This document shows, piece by piece, positions 47,260 through 63,000 of a stretch of DNA of 64,000 nucleotides. Made by a program: the position numbers and the translations under genes. This DNA is from Acanthochlamys bracteata (Eukaryota; Streptophyta; Magnoliopsida; Pandanales; Velloziaceae), in NCBI GenBank assembly GCA_019914995.1, contig CM034131.1:5240501-5304500 (forward strand), written 5' to 3'. Numbering within the stretch: the stretch's first letter is position 1; each line of letters opens with the position of its first letter. The notes under the pieces are model-generated. The model searched no databases. It saw nothing but the letters and a program-made list of their open reading frames with translations, and was not told the DNA's origin.

Positions 47260-48130
47260 GGAATCTAAGTTTCGAAATCTGAAAAGTAAGATAGAAGTAT
47301 ATATTTGTTTCCCATTTTTTAATATATAATAACTTAGCTTAACAAACATAGGGGTCAAAAAATATATAATAAATATGAAATTGTTCCGACATGATAAACT
47401 TGATGAGTATGACTTGTAGGAAGAGTCATAAATACATTTCGAGGTCCAACGAATAAGATTGAAGAAAGCTTATGTTTTAGTGCTTTTAATATAGAATAGT
47501 TTAGCTTAAATCAACGTAGGAGGTCAAAATATAAATGCATTATAAAAATACACGAATTGGCTCCGAAATGATTGGCTCGATGAGTGTGATTTGTGCAAAG
47601 AGTCAGATTCAAGTTCAAGATACGAGTAAGATAGAAGCAACTTTCTATTTCAAAAATTTTAATATATAGTAATTTAGCTTAAAATAACATAGGGGATTAA
47701 AATATGAGATAAATCATTAAATGACTTGAAATCAAGGTGATGATCGGCTCGAGAAGTGTGACTTATAGGAAGAGTCAAAATCAAATTTCGAGGACCGACG
47801 AATAAGGTATAAGCAAGTTTAGATTTATATATTTTATACAGAATAACTTATCTTAAAACAACATAGGGGTCAAACTATAAAATAAGTCTTAAAATGATAC
47901 GAAATTGGTGCTGACATAATGGGCTCGACGAGCGTGATGTATAGAAAGAGTCGGAATCAATTTTCGAGATTCGACGAGTAACATGAAAGTATGTTTATGT
48001 TTAGAGATTTTAATATAAAATAACTTAGATAAAATCATTGCCGACGTGATCGACTCAACGAGTATAAATTGTACGAAGAGTCAGAATCAAATTTTGAACT
48101 CCGATGAGATAATCAATTTTACATTTTGAA
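47260..48130. repeat. Satellite-like tandem repeat, about 173-bp unit, five copies
   Basis: The marker word TTAGCTTAA...ACATAGGGGTCAAA occurs near 47334, 47501, 47674, 47848 and 48025 (spacings 167, 173, 174, 177). A second conserved box is GGCTCGATGAGTGTGACTT, then GGAAGAGTCAGAATCAAATT, then TCGAGGTCCGACGAGTAAG. Copies are diverged, so the array is old. No open frame runs through the units. Confidence 0.85.
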
Positions 48131-48445
48131 AGTTTTATTATATATACATTACACATAGTTAAAAATTTTCAATAGATAGCTAAAGTTTGTTCACACCTTC
48201 ATTTTTGTCATATCAGATGTGAGATCGCTTGCGTCTATTTGAGGAGAAAGTGTGCACGTTCTCTATGGTTGGAATGTTTGCTCGATAGTATTTTCTTATA
48301 TTGTAATAATATCATATGCTACGGTTTACTAAATTTTTATTTCTTGTAACAAAACAATGATGTAACTTATATTATATTATATCTAATACTATTAAATTAT
48401 TAGTAGTTAAATTTTATATTCTCACTACTTATTCATTATCATTTA

Positions 48446-48480
48446 ATATATATATATATATATATATATGTGCGTGTGTG
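48446..48480. repeat. (AT)n(GT)n microsatellite
   Basis: About 12 AT units followed by GTGCGTGTGTGTGT. Confidence 0.9.
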
Positions 48481-48529
48481 TATAAAATAGTTTATATTAT
48501 AGATATTACAAAATAATTAAAATATATGA

Positions 48530-48860
48530 CTATTAGTGATTTGTAAGGACGAATCACTATTCCAAATATTAACGACCAAAGAAGATTGATAGTAATGAAA
48601 TCAGTGATCGGTATAGCAAAGGTCATTGATAGTTAGCAATCGCAGATAAACGGTCGCTGATATTAACGATTGTTAGACAATGATGGTTGCTAATTACAAC
48701 CAGTTCCACTTAGTCGTCAAGGATATTTTGTTTAGGTCAATAGTGTCAGCCTATGTGGTGGCTAATAACATAACAACAACTTTGCTGATCTGCTCGTAGA
48801 TAAGATATCTGCGAATAGCTCTTATTGATCGCTATTGCTTTGACGTTTAGCGATGATCTT
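48530..48860. repeat. Array of CGACC/GGTCG words, right side
   Basis: Words ATTAACGACCAAAG, CAGTGATCGGTATAG, AAACGGTCGCTGATATTAACG and AATGATGGTTGCTAATTA pair with those at 46925-47240. No terminal CACTA motif was identified at either outer edge. The frames at 48746-49007 overlap on both strands and are not credible genes. Confidence 0.5.
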
Positions 48861-48864
48861 GACC

Positions 48865-49440
48865 AGATTGCTAATTGTTGCATACCCACTAAACTTAGCA
48901 AGAAACAACTAAGCAGAGTCAAGCTGTTAGAGTCCACATCGTTTAAGGCAGTCAACTCAGCAAGAATCAGCAAACCAAGAGAAGCCAACTTAGCTGGAGA
49001 AATTTAGAAAAGACAACTGGGGTGAAACAATATAGAATTGCAGGCGGGAGTTTCAAATCGCTTTCATCATTATATTTATTGTAGATGAAAGATAGCACCA
49101 GATTAGTCAAAACAAATCATTAAGCAGCTGATTGACCATTGAACAAATATTCATCTCTGCTTGAAAATTCCCCAATGCATAGAGACACCAACGGAAATTT
49201 TTCTCCAATGGGAAGAACCAACCACCTGCGAAAACAGAAGACATTATAAGAAGTAGAAAAGTTGAAGAACAAAAAAGAAAGACATTGAGCAAAATTCAAA
49301 ACAAACTTGTACTACATCGATTCAAAATTTTTCAAGTGTAGAAACTCATCTTGCTGCCAATCACTTACTAAGCATCATCTTCAGCAAAAAAATTTTATCA
49401 TCTCAACTAAAAATTATAAGGTTACTTACTTACATTGAGA
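48865..49440. other. Intergenic, nothing recognised
   Basis: No exon or clear repeat end. The minus-strand frame at 49107-49292 is short and has no domain. Confidence 0.4.
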
Positions 49441-49935
49441 TAGATTATGTGCTTAAACTTGATTTTTCAATTCTCTTGTAAACGTGTGCTCGATGCACTT
49501 GTTAAAGAAACTCGATTGGAGCTTGCATAAAGTTTTTAGACTTTGTAACAAAGCTAGTGTGTGAGCCAGTAAAACTAGAGTGTCCAGTAGACTGTGAAGA
49601 GTTATTTTTGTGAAGAAACTTTTAAAAGCAAGTGTGCTTGTTGAAGCACTTTACTCTTGATAAGTGTAGCTTTTTAAAAATCTAGTGAAGTTTTGACTCC
49701 TGTGATATAGCATCCATGGACATAAGCGAAAAAGTTTATCGTACCATGTAAATACTCTGAGTATTTTTATTTTAACCTAAATAGCTATAATAATTATATA
49801 GTAACATCCACTATCTATATGATACAAGATTATTCACAGCCGACTGTAAATTTGCTGTATGTAGAAATATTATCTTTACGAAAATTTTTATTTATCAATT
49901 CAATTTATCTCTTCTTTTTGAGTTAATATTGCAGG
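49440..49935 (+). mobile_element. Old copia LTR piece (SIRE-like end)
   Basis: CATCCATGGACATAAGCGAA with TTTATCGTACCATGTAAATAC (49709-49753) matches the pieces at 29.5 and 33.85 kb. It ends TTTTGAGTTAATATTGCAGG at about 49930, just where homology to gene B's downstream flank begins, so this piece marks the left edge of the D block. Confidence 0.5.
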
Positions 49936-50624
49936 AGATTCAACGGAATGATTAGAAAATATGGACTTCTAGTTCTAAGAAGCGAGGGTATGAGTGTGAA
50001 GGTTATGTATGCAAATAAGAATAGATTGAGAACGTTTTTCCTAAAAAGCGAGGGTATGAGCTTGAAGTTAAGTATGCAAATATGCATACAGATTGAGAAC
50101 GTTTTGGCTATGTGATAGTTTTATGGACGTTTTGAAGTATTTATTAAATAAAGGTTTTAAAAAAAATATTACAAAAATATTTCAAAAAAATAAATTTATT
50201 TTATTTAAATAAATAAAATAAGTAATAATAAGATTTTATAACTAATAAATTTATTATATTTTATAAAATTTAAATAAATTTTATAAAATATTATAAAAAT
50301 TATAAAAAAATTTAAAATAAAAAAATTTAAAAGCAATAAAAATACGCTGCTAGACGGTGCGTTGAAGTAATATTGCGAAATAGCGTAGGAATGTGTTCCT
50401 CTCATGTGAATTAATAAAGTGATTTATATTGGTTGCCCAAAAATGCCCACGGAACCCAATTGAATGCATCTCCAGTACACACTCATTCAACATCATTATC
50501 AACGATATATAAGGAATCAAAATTTGAAACCGAACGCACATTTTGTAGTGATGATTGAATTTCAGAAAGCGAAAAAGCAAGGAAAGTCCTAGGAGAAGAT
50601 TCCCCGCTTCAAACTTTCCGAACT

Positions 50625-50840
50625 TTTATGAGCACTTTTAAAATAAAATTTTTTAAAATATGAAAATTTTTTTAAAAAATAAATTTATTTTTTATAAAGA
50701 ATAAAAATAAAAAATAAAAAAATTTTATTTATAAATTTTTTTATAATTTTAAAATAAATTTTCTAATATTTATAAAAATTATATTAAAAAATTAAAAAGC
50801 TGATTTTATGAAAATTTTTGTCAAACACACTCTTTGTAGG
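50625..50840. mobile_element. AT-rich MITE inserted in D flank
   Basis: Present between CAAACTTTCCGAAC and GTAGGAGTTTCCACACC; absent at the matching site downstream of gene B (about 6945). Terminal words are GAGCACTTTTAAAATAAAA on the left and AAACACACTCTTT on the right. Confidence 0.7.
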
Positions 50841-50869
50841 AGTTTCCACACCAATGAGATGACTCCGAG

Positions 50870-51120
50870 GTGCGTTTAGTTGAGCATTTTTCAACATTTT
50901 TTAAAATTTTTAATTTTATATTTTTTAATATGTATTTTATAAATATTTAAAAAATTTATTTAAAAATTTTGAAAATATAAAAAAATTCTACGTAATTAAA
51001 TCTTTTTATTGTATATTTTTATTATTTTTTTTATAATAAAAAAATAAAATTTATTTTTTAAAAATGATAAAAATATCTTTTATTTTAGAAAGATTTTATT
51101 TCATAAGTAATTTCAAATAC
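50870..51120. mobile_element. AT-rich MITE inserted in D flank, opposite orientation
   Basis: Starts GGTGCGTTTAGTTGAGCATT right after ATGACTCCGA and ends near ATAAGTAATTTCAAATAC before the shared AAATTCAGCTCATT. The gene B flank has only a short AAAATTCAATC stretch at this site. Confidence 0.7.
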
Positions 51121-51439
51121 TTTCTTAATCTATTTTTTGTAAAATTCAGCTCATTTCCATGCCTGCATACAGACATTGGCAATAATTTACGAATAATCGA
51201 GATGCAGTTTAACAAAAAGCAACAGAGTGACCCATCTCATGGTACCAAATTAATCATTAAGAGAAACAATGGCTGTGCTCACTAATACCAAAGAACCTTT
51301 TAAGATTGAATAGCTTGAAAATCGCAATATATATCTAAAAGCATGACATTGTCAAAGAAAAATCCTTCCTTGAAAAGCAAATATGTACAATTGTTGTTAC
51401 AAGTAGAATAAACTTCTAGGCTATAAATTGGAGAAGTTA

Positions 51440-55041
<3,602 letters not shown>

Positions 55042-55335
55042 GGTTATGATGATGAGGCAGGCAATAGTCTTGCCCTGGCTGATGAACTTGAGATTCCATT
55101 GATTAAATAGTGCAAGTCAACTTCTTTTCTCACACGCGATGACTCACTATAGGAAGGCTTGAATGCCCTAATCATATTCTGTCATTCTGTTCATATTCTG
55201 TCATTATATTATATTGTATGTGATTCCACCAAAACGAAGTAATAGAGAAAAATAATTTGAAATAGATCTAATTTCTTATGTTAATAATAGTTTCTTTATC
55301 TTAGGTGCTGCCCACCCCGACTTAGAGTGTTAGCT
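55042..55335. promoter_or_regulatory. Proximal upstream region of gene D
   Basis: Immediate 5' flank of gene D, aligned with the gene B flank. It contains a short duplication (CATATTCTGTCATT, about 55172-55205) and a T/A-rich TATATTATATTG stretch that could serve as a TATA region, though no single box can be chosen. Transcription would run leftward. Confidence 0.35.
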
Positions 55336-55339
55336 AAAC

Positions 55340-55555
55340 ACTTTAGGTATACTTTTAAAAATATACTTTTTTAAAAAACGTATTTTATTTTTTTAAAAAT
55401 AAGTTATAATTTTTTATTTTAAAAAATAATAAAAAAATTTTATTACGTAAATTTTTTTTTATTTTTAAATTTATAAATAAAATTTCCAAATATTTATAAA
55501 AAATATAAATTAAAAAATTAAAAATATTTTTTTTGAAAAGTTTTAGCAAACGGCT
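55340..55555. mobile_element. AT-rich MITE upstream of gene D
   Basis: Inserted after GTGTTAGCTAAACACTTTAG, which continues differently in gene B's flank (TGTTAGCTACACTAGCGC). It carries the family core and ends near AGTTTTAGCAAACGGCTC. Confidence 0.65.
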
Positions 55556-55591
55556 CAAAAGTGCTATCATTATCGGGAACACTCTTTGGGG

Positions 55592-55845
55592 CGTTTAGAT
55601 GAACGTTTGATCCGACGTTTATTTTTATATTTTTAATTTTATATTTTTTAATATATATTTTATAAATATTTAAAAATTTTATTTAAAAATTTAGAAAGTG
55701 TAAAAAAATTTTACGTAATAAATTTTTTTTATTGTATATATTTTCTATTTTTTAGAAATAACAAAATAAAATTCATTTTTTGAAAAAATAAAAATAACTT
55801 TTATTTATAAAAATTTTATTTTATAAATATTTATAAATGCCCTCG
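55592..55845. mobile_element. AT-rich MITE upstream of gene D, opposite orientation
   Basis: Starts GGGCGTTTAGATGAACGTTT and ends near TTATAAATGCCCTCG, after which homology to the gene B flank resumes (GTGCAGGAGGCCTACAAG...). Together with 55340-55555 it forms a head-to-head pair. Confidence 0.7.
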
Positions 55846-56239
55846 TTGATGGTGCAGGAGGCCTACAAGATCACCCGCCAATGATTTCTACGGTGGACTA
55901 TGGGGGCTAAGTCACTCTGCAGATGGCTTTTTGGCAATGCATTTTGATTCATTTCCAAAATATTATACACAACGAATTATCCAAAATTAAATTTGTTTAT
56001 ACTTAAAATTATGTTTAGATATAAGTAAATTTGATTTTCAAAAATTTTTATATTTATAAATTTTATTATTTTTTGAAAAATTAAACTCTCCTTTTCAATA
56101 AAACTTTAAATTAGTTTATTTCAATAAAAGTTTTATTTTAGTCACTCGCTAACGGTCGATGCTCAAAGCTCTGTTCAGGTTCCCCAAGAAAAACGTTAGG
56201 AGATAGGAAAGTCCATTCGGTGTTAGATACTCCATTTAT

Positions 56240-56492
56240 GGGCGTTTGGTTCAGTTTTTTATGACATTTATTTTTAATTTTTAATTTTATATTTTTTAAT
56301 ATATATTTTACAAATATTTAAAAAAGTTATTTAAAAATTTAAAAATAGTAAAAAAATTTTACATAATAAATTTTTTTATTATATATTTTTATCATTTTTT
56401 AAAAATAAAAAAATAAAGTTTATTTTTTAAAAAAATAAAAATATTTTTCAGTTAAAAAAATTTTATTTATAAGTAATTCTAAACGCACTAAA
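56240..56492. mobile_element. AT-rich MITE, best-bordered copy
   Basis: Starts GGGCGTTTGGTTCAG after ...CATTTAT and ends TCTAAACGCAC before TAAAG. The ends are inverted copies of about GTGCGTTTAG. The flanks TTA(T) and TAA hint at a three-base target duplication of TAA/TTA type, as in Tourist-like elements. Interior is AT-rich and non-coding. Confidence 0.7.
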
Positions 56493-56494
56493 GT

Positions 56495-57440
56495 TTTCCC
56501 TTCCTGCCGTCACTGTTGATCATAACAAATTTATTCAAATTAATCTATTTAATAATTAAATTAAAATTTAATTTTAATGCGATTTATATATTTATGTGAA
56601 TTTGAATTATCAATTCTAATTCAATACATTTAATAATTAAATATAATTCTGACTGAACACTTGATAATCAAAATTATTAAAATATAAAAATTATAAAAAT
56701 TATTTTTTAATAATAATAAATAATAGTTATTAAATTCTATATATTCAAGACAAAAGTTTTAGTTGTAACAAAGTCATAAATTAGATAACAAAATTAATAT
56801 AATAAATTTAGTTAAAAAATATAATTATACAAATTATATACATTAATTCTTGTCAATTTTAAATTAAACTGAACCTATGTAATTTATTCTATCAATATCA
56901 CATTGACCAAGAACTAATCTAAATTTCTCTAAGGTCAAATCAAATACGATTTATATAATAGGCATTTCAATTGGGAATTTAGGGGTCAGTTGATTGCGTC
57001 TTTTTTCTCCAAAGATAACCGCGTCTTTTGCGTACTCGATTGAAGTCAACTCGTACTGCGTTCAACTTTTGCATATTCAACATTGTAATTGATCAGTTGA
57101 TGATGACAAGATAACAAATCTATTTTAAAAATATACATGCTCCATCGTAACGCATAAATTAAAAGAACGCACCCCATGAGTCACCCGTCGAGGTGGAGTA
57201 CCATTGCCGACTTTGTATTGTCTTTTACTCCGTTTTCTTTCCAAACTTTCCTCATAAGTATTACTTCTTGAGCTTGTTCTCTATAGTCGTCAAAACTCAC
57301 TGACTTGGTAATTCTGTACCTGATTCAGGTAACTCCAGTTATAGTCTACCTCACTAATTTGTTTAGTTTATTGGTCCAACGTTTACGGCCCACGTCTGCC
57401 GTGGGTGGGAACGTTATTGATTGTTTGGGTTTTCATTTTT
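56495..57440. other. Distal upstream flank of gene D, no gene seen
   Basis: Parts align with the gene B upstream flank: CCTGCCGTCACTGTTGATC with 11920-11940, ACTCGATTGAAGTCAACTCG with 11970-11990, and GCCGACTTTGT...ACTCCGTTTTCTTTCCAA with 13320-13350. AT-rich inserts separate them. No coding exon. Confidence 0.55.
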
Positions 57441-57441
57441 C

Positions 57442-57446
<5 letters not shown>

Positions 57447-57476
<30 letters not shown>
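57447..57476. repeat. (AT)n microsatellite
   Basis: About 15 AT units at the junction between the D flank and the copia LTR. Confidence 0.95.
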
Positions 57477-57479
<3 letters not shown>

Positions 57480-57481
<2 letters not shown>

Positions 57482-58735
57482 TTTAGAAATATTTTTGGGC
57501 ATTTCTTTTTCTGTTTATGATCAAAATGATTTCAAATTTGATCTTCACCATTTGATGTAAAAAACTAGTTAAAATCATAAGTTTCATTCACTTGTTATTT
57601 TTTCAATGAAAGAGTTACAATATATGTAGGGTACAAAAAATCTAAACTTAGAAAAAAATCTAATATCAAACTAGTAAAAAAATCTAACGAAATATTCAAC
57701 AAGAAAAGAAATCTAAGTAAATATTTCAACACTCCCCCCTCAACTTGGTGCATACATATCATACATGCCCAATTTGTCTAAAAATTTTGAGCATATATAT
57801 TTTGAAACTGCTTTGGTAAGAATGTTGGTCAGCTGATTTTTCTATCGAATTTTAGAAAACTCCAAAATTTTTTTATCCAATTTCTCCATAATAAAGAATC
57901 TGTCTACCTCAATATGTTTTGTGCGATCATATTGGACTGAATTATTTGCTATATCACATGCTGCTTTGTTATCAAAATATAGTCGAATCGATCGCTTGGG
58001 TGCAAAGCCCAAATCTTTCAAAAGGAGTCTCAACTATAATGCTTCACAAAGTCTAAGTGCTAAACCTCTAAATTCAGCTGCACTTGAACGTGCTACAATA
58101 TTTTATTTTTTACTCCTCCATATAACTAGATTATCAGCCACAAAGATAAAGTAACATGAGCTGGATCGTCTATCATCAATTGCTCCTATCCAGTCAGCAT
58201 CAGTATATAAATCTATATTTTGATAATTCATACTTTTTATTAATAGAATTCCCTTTCCAGGAGCAAATTTTAAGTACCTCAAAATACACATCACTGCATT
58301 CATATACTGCTCTCTAGTATTATACATAAATTGACTGACAATGCTCAATGCATAAGCAAGATCAGGTCTTATATGTGCCAAGTGCATCAACCTTCCTAAT
58401 AATCTCTGATATCTTGCTTTATTAACTGGTACCTGATTAGCCTCAATACGCAATTTTAAATCTTCCTCTACTGGTGTATCAACTGGTTGACAAATAGACA
58501 TACCGGTTTTCTTTAAAAGATCTAAGACATACTTTCGTTGAGACAGAAAGATTCCTTTATTAGATCGGGACACCTCAATTCTAAGAAAGTATTTCAAAGG
58601 ATTAAGATCTTTCATTTCAAACTATTTAGATAAGTAATTTTGCAAAGCCTTCTTTTTTTTCGGATCATTTTTTGTAACAACCATGTCATCTACATATACA
58701 ATAAGTGCAGTAATTTTGTCATACTGATAAAGATA
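57480..58735 (-). mobile_element. Ty1/copia 3' end fossil: RT, RNase H and LTR
   Basis: On the minus strand the end of a copia reverse transcriptase and the RNase H are readable: YVDDM, then MKDLNPLKYFL, YLKFAPGKGI, DADWIG..DDRRS and FDNKAACDIANN..QYDRTKHI. Then come the polypurine tract GAGGGGGGAGTG (57732-57743) and an LTR starting TGTTGAAATATTTAC at 57731, running to about 57480. The 5' part of the element is absent to the right, where the Athila-like LTR begins about 90 bp away. The copy is broken and incomplete. Confidence 0.85.
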
Positions 58736-58822
58736 TAATTATATGGTTTATAATAATATTTTGATCATGATTATATATTGATTTATTTATTAATGAGCTA
58801 AAATTTTCTTATAATTTGTGGA

Positions 58823-60036
58823 TGTTAGATAATAAAGAGAAGTTGGACAAATGTAAAAGAAAGAAGAGCTACAAGCTTATATAGAGAGAGACCACCACAA
58901 CCAATCAAACATGGGCTCCCTCTTGGCCCACAAGGCAATATTAGCCCATTATTATGATTAAGAAATCTCAACCGTTTGGAATGAACCATAGCATTAGTTA
59001 AGAAAAGAAAAGAAAAGCCCTAATCTAATCCCTCATTCCCATGTGAAGAAGTTTTTTTTCTCTCCTGGCGGCTACACAGCAAGAGGGGGAAGAGAAAAAG
59101 AAACAAGAGAAAGAAAATAGAAGAAGAAACGGAGATGAAATTAAAGGCCGAGGAAGGGGACAGAGCTTGACTACGGACAAAGCAACAACCAACCAGATTT
59201 GATTTTCTTTCTTTTTCCTATTTATCTCAATGAATTTTATTGCTTGTATTATTTCTATGGGTAGCTAAACATCTTGACTGAAATTTTGGATGAAACCTTA
59301 GTGAAATTATTTGGATTCTTAAACATTATTGTGATTAATAATTGTTGAATATTTTGTGAGTTGTTAATCTTTGTATTAATTAAAATTTAGATTTTGGATT
59401 TAAATATTTGATCAATATTGAGTTTGAAATTTGAATTATTTGTCTAATTATGTTTGCGAGGACCAATCGAAACATAATAAAAGAGTTTAGGATTAATAAC
59501 TATGATTAGTGTTTTCTGGACCAAAGAGAATATGATTGTATGATTTTTGATTTCGCAATTCTTAATACATCTCTTGTTTAATTCTGTACTGGACCAAAGT
59601 TAGAATAAATAAGAAATAGGTGATTTTAAACTGGACCAAAGTTAGGATCATAATTGAAGTCTGACCTAAGGACTGGACCAAAATATTAGGTACGAAATTT
59701 TCACATTAGTCAATAATAAAACTCACATTTGATTAAGGATTCAAACAATAGACACTAGTGGTGGATTCTGAAATTTCAGTTATCTTATCTCCTCTGTTTC
59801 TAAAAATTTTATTTTTATTATTATTATTATCACTTGATTTTCATACATATTTGTAGTTTAATTAAAAATCTCCATCGTATTACATATTTTATGAGATTAG
59901 TTTTGAGTTAGAATTAGCATCACCCCCACGTGGATCGAACTCATTATTTGCTATACGGTGGCGACAACCGTGCACTTATGGGATAAACTAGGATAGAGTC
60001 TCTAAGTTTTCTTAGGTGATTTTAGCCACACTAAAT
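58823..60036 (+). repeat. Probable 5' LTR of the Athila-like element
   Basis: Proposed start TGTTAGATAATAAAGAG at 58823 and TATA-like GCTTATATAGAG at 58874-58885. The U5 part has GTGGATCGAACTC (59930-59945) and CCGTGCACTT (59969-59978), words typical of Athila/Tat LTR ends. It is followed by GCGCCGTTTAGG near 60041, which matches the start of the tRNA-Asp primer site (TGGCGCCGTTGCC) used by this lineage. The 3' LTR is outside the window, so the left border is tentative. Confidence 0.5.
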
Positions 60037-60040
60037 TTTT

Positions 60041-63000
60041 TTGCGCCGTTTAGGAGTTGATTTTGATTTTGCTTAACTTTGATTCATTTTAGTCTCTCTT
60101 AGATCATTTAGGTTTGCTTGAGATTTGCATTTGTTTTGCATTTGTTTGCATTTAGAGTTTTTTTTTGCATTGCGTTTCACTTTTAGGTTTTGCATTAGTG
60201 CATGATAACCCGCTCTCGAGGTCAATCATCTCTTGAATTTGATCCTGAGCTTGAGAGAATCATTATTAGAATTAGGCGTGAGTGTAGAGATCACCAACAT
60301 CATGAACCAAAACCAAGAAATTGATCGCCTCTTAGACCCTTGAGATCCTATTCCCTTCCCCAAACCAATGCCACACCTTCTTGCATTGTATTGCCTGACA
60401 TAACTGCTCAATATTTGGAAATCAAACCCTCCATGATTCAACTGCTCCCTTCTTTCTATGGGCAAGCAAATGAGGATCCTTATCTTCATGTTAAGAATTT
60501 TTATGAAATCTGTGCAACTTTAAAGATTAATGGAGTCTCGGATGAAGGAATCCGACTTCGCCTTTTTCCTTTTTCATTAAAGGAGAAAGCGAAAGCTTGG
60601 TTCAATACTCTTGAGGCACAATCTATTAACACTTGGGATCAGTTGTCGCATAAATTTCTACAAAAATTCTTTCCTGCCCAGAAAACCCAAGCCTTACGTA
60701 GGGAAGTTCAGAATTTTCAGCAAAGAGATGGTGAGTTATTCTTTGAGGCATGGGATCGTTTTAAAGATTTGTTACAAAAATGCCCTCACTATGGTTTTGA
60801 GAAGTGGAGAATTATAGAGCATTTTTATGAGGGTGTCTTACATCAGAGCAGGCAAATTATAGATGCTGCTTGTGGTAGTGCTCTGATGGATAAGAATGAG
60901 AACGAAGCATTTGAGTTATTTGAGCGACTTAGTGCTAATTCTCAACAAAGGGGATTATACGAGAGATCGTGGAGTAGGAAAGAAAGGAGTGTATGAGATA
61001 GGTTCCTCCACTAGTGTTGATGCGAGATTTGATGCTTTAGAGAAGAAGTTTGACATGATTGCCAATCTTGTATCCAAAGGTTCTAGAGGAGAAGGTTGTG
61101 AAATTTGTGCTAATATTGATCATAACGACTGTAATTGTCCTTTGACCGCTCATATCCGAACGTATTCAAGAGCAAGCCAATCAAATTAACAATTATCAAA
61201 AGTCTAGGAATGATCCCTTTTCTAATACTTATAATCCTGGTTGGAGAAATCATCCTAATTTGTCATGGTCAAATAATAAGAATTTACAAAATCTAATTTC
61301 TAAACCTTGGCAAGCACAAGCACCTATTCAAACTGAGCCTAAAAAGGAACCAATCGATGAATTGCAACAACTCTTGAAATCCTTGATGCAAAATCAGCTT
61401 GAATTTCAAACTCCACAAGACAATCCCTTTCTCAACTTGAAACCTTCCAGCACGTGACTCAACAAGCTGTCTCAAAACTTGAGACACAAGTTGGACAGAT
61501 TGCATCTCATGTCAGTGAACGTGAGAGAGGCAAATTTTCTAGTCAACCAGAACTTAATCCTAGAAATTATGAAGATGCCAAAGCTATCATGACACTTAGA
61601 AATGGCAAAAAGGTTGACAATGAGGTGAGAGATATAAACACTGAATCTTCAAAGAAAAATTTTAAAAGTTCCACATCCACCTCTGACATTACTTATACTG
61701 AACCCCCACCCTATATGCCTAAAGCTCCTTTTCCTTCGCGTTTCATGTCTTCTAAGAAATAGGATCAGCTAAAGGATTTTATGGAGATGTTTATAAAGGT
61801 AGAAATTAATATTCCTCTATTAGATGCAATTAAGCAAATCCCAGCATATGCTAAGTTCTTAAAAGACTTATGCACTAACAAGAGGAGATTTAAAGAGCAT
61901 GAGCAGGTTGCTCTTTCTGAAGGGGTAAGTGCAGTGCTTCAAAGAAAACTACCACCAAAACTCAAAGATCCAGGGAGTTTCACTGTTCCCTGCCGCATAG
62001 GAAGTGTGAAGTTTGAGAAGGCATTATTGGATTTAGGAGCAAGCATAAATCTTACGCCTTATTCAGTTTATACTGAGCTAAGATTGGGCAAACTCTCTCC
62101 AACTTTTATGACTTTACAACTTGCTGATCGTTCAGTAAAGATTCCTAGTGGCATTCTTGAGGATGTATTGGTGAAAGTTGATGAATTTATCTTGCCAGCT
62201 GATTTTGTTGTTTTAGATATGGAAGACACACCACGACCTGGAAAGGAATTACCCATCATTTTAGGTCGATCTTTTATGGCTACAGCTGGTACTAAGATAA
62301 ATGTTAAAGAAGGGACACTCACTATGACTATTCAAGATAAAACTGTTGAGTTTAAGATTTTTAATGCAATGAAGTTTCCTGAGGATTTAGGTGATTGTTT
62401 CAGTATTGATATTATTGACCAATTGAAAACAGATATCATTCTTCAGGATAATTCAGTTAATATAGGAGAAATTCATGATCAAGAGAATCCTTACTCAAAA
62501 CTTGATAATGCATCAATTCAAATCTATGCTATGTGTGATTCTATATCTGCTTATTCTAGAAGGCCACAAAAATTTGAATCTTTACCACTTTCAAGTAATA
62601 AGTTGGTTCCATCTATTATAGAAGCCCCAAAGATTGAGTTGAAAACATTACCTACTCATCTAAAATATGCATATCTTGAAGATCATGAAACTCTTCCTGT
62701 GATTATTACATCTGACCTTGACACTATAGAAGAAGAAAAATTAGTTCGAGTATTGAGAGAGCATAAGACTGCGATTGGTTGGACTATAGCTGACATTAAG
62801 GGAATTAGCCCTACTAGATGTATGCATCGAATTTTATTAGAAGATGATGCTAAATCTCATCGTGATGCTCAAAGGAGACTTAATCCCAACATGAAAGAAG
62901 TAGTAAAAACTGAGGTGATGAAACTTTTAGACGTTGGAGTTATTTATCCTATCTCAGACTCGAAGTGGGTGAGTCCTATACATGTGGTACCAAAGAAGTC

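Larger units (their letters stand above)
49937..51439. other. Downstream flank of gene D with three MITE insertions
   Basis: Matches 6560-7740 downstream of gene B, but is cut by AT-rich blocks at about 50120-50365, 50625-50840 and 50870-51120 that B lacks. B reads CAAACTTTGTTGG...CACCAATGAGGTGACTCCAAG without interruption, whereas D has one block after CAAACTTTCCGAAC and another after GATGACTCCGAG. The first 150 bp also contain a local duplication of the GCGAGGGTATGAG segment (49985 and 50050). Confidence 0.75.

Noticed and set aside
47260-48130. CRISPR-like spaced repeats
   Set aside because: The units are long, contiguous and diverged, in a plant genome. This is a tandem satellite, not repeat-spacer organisation.
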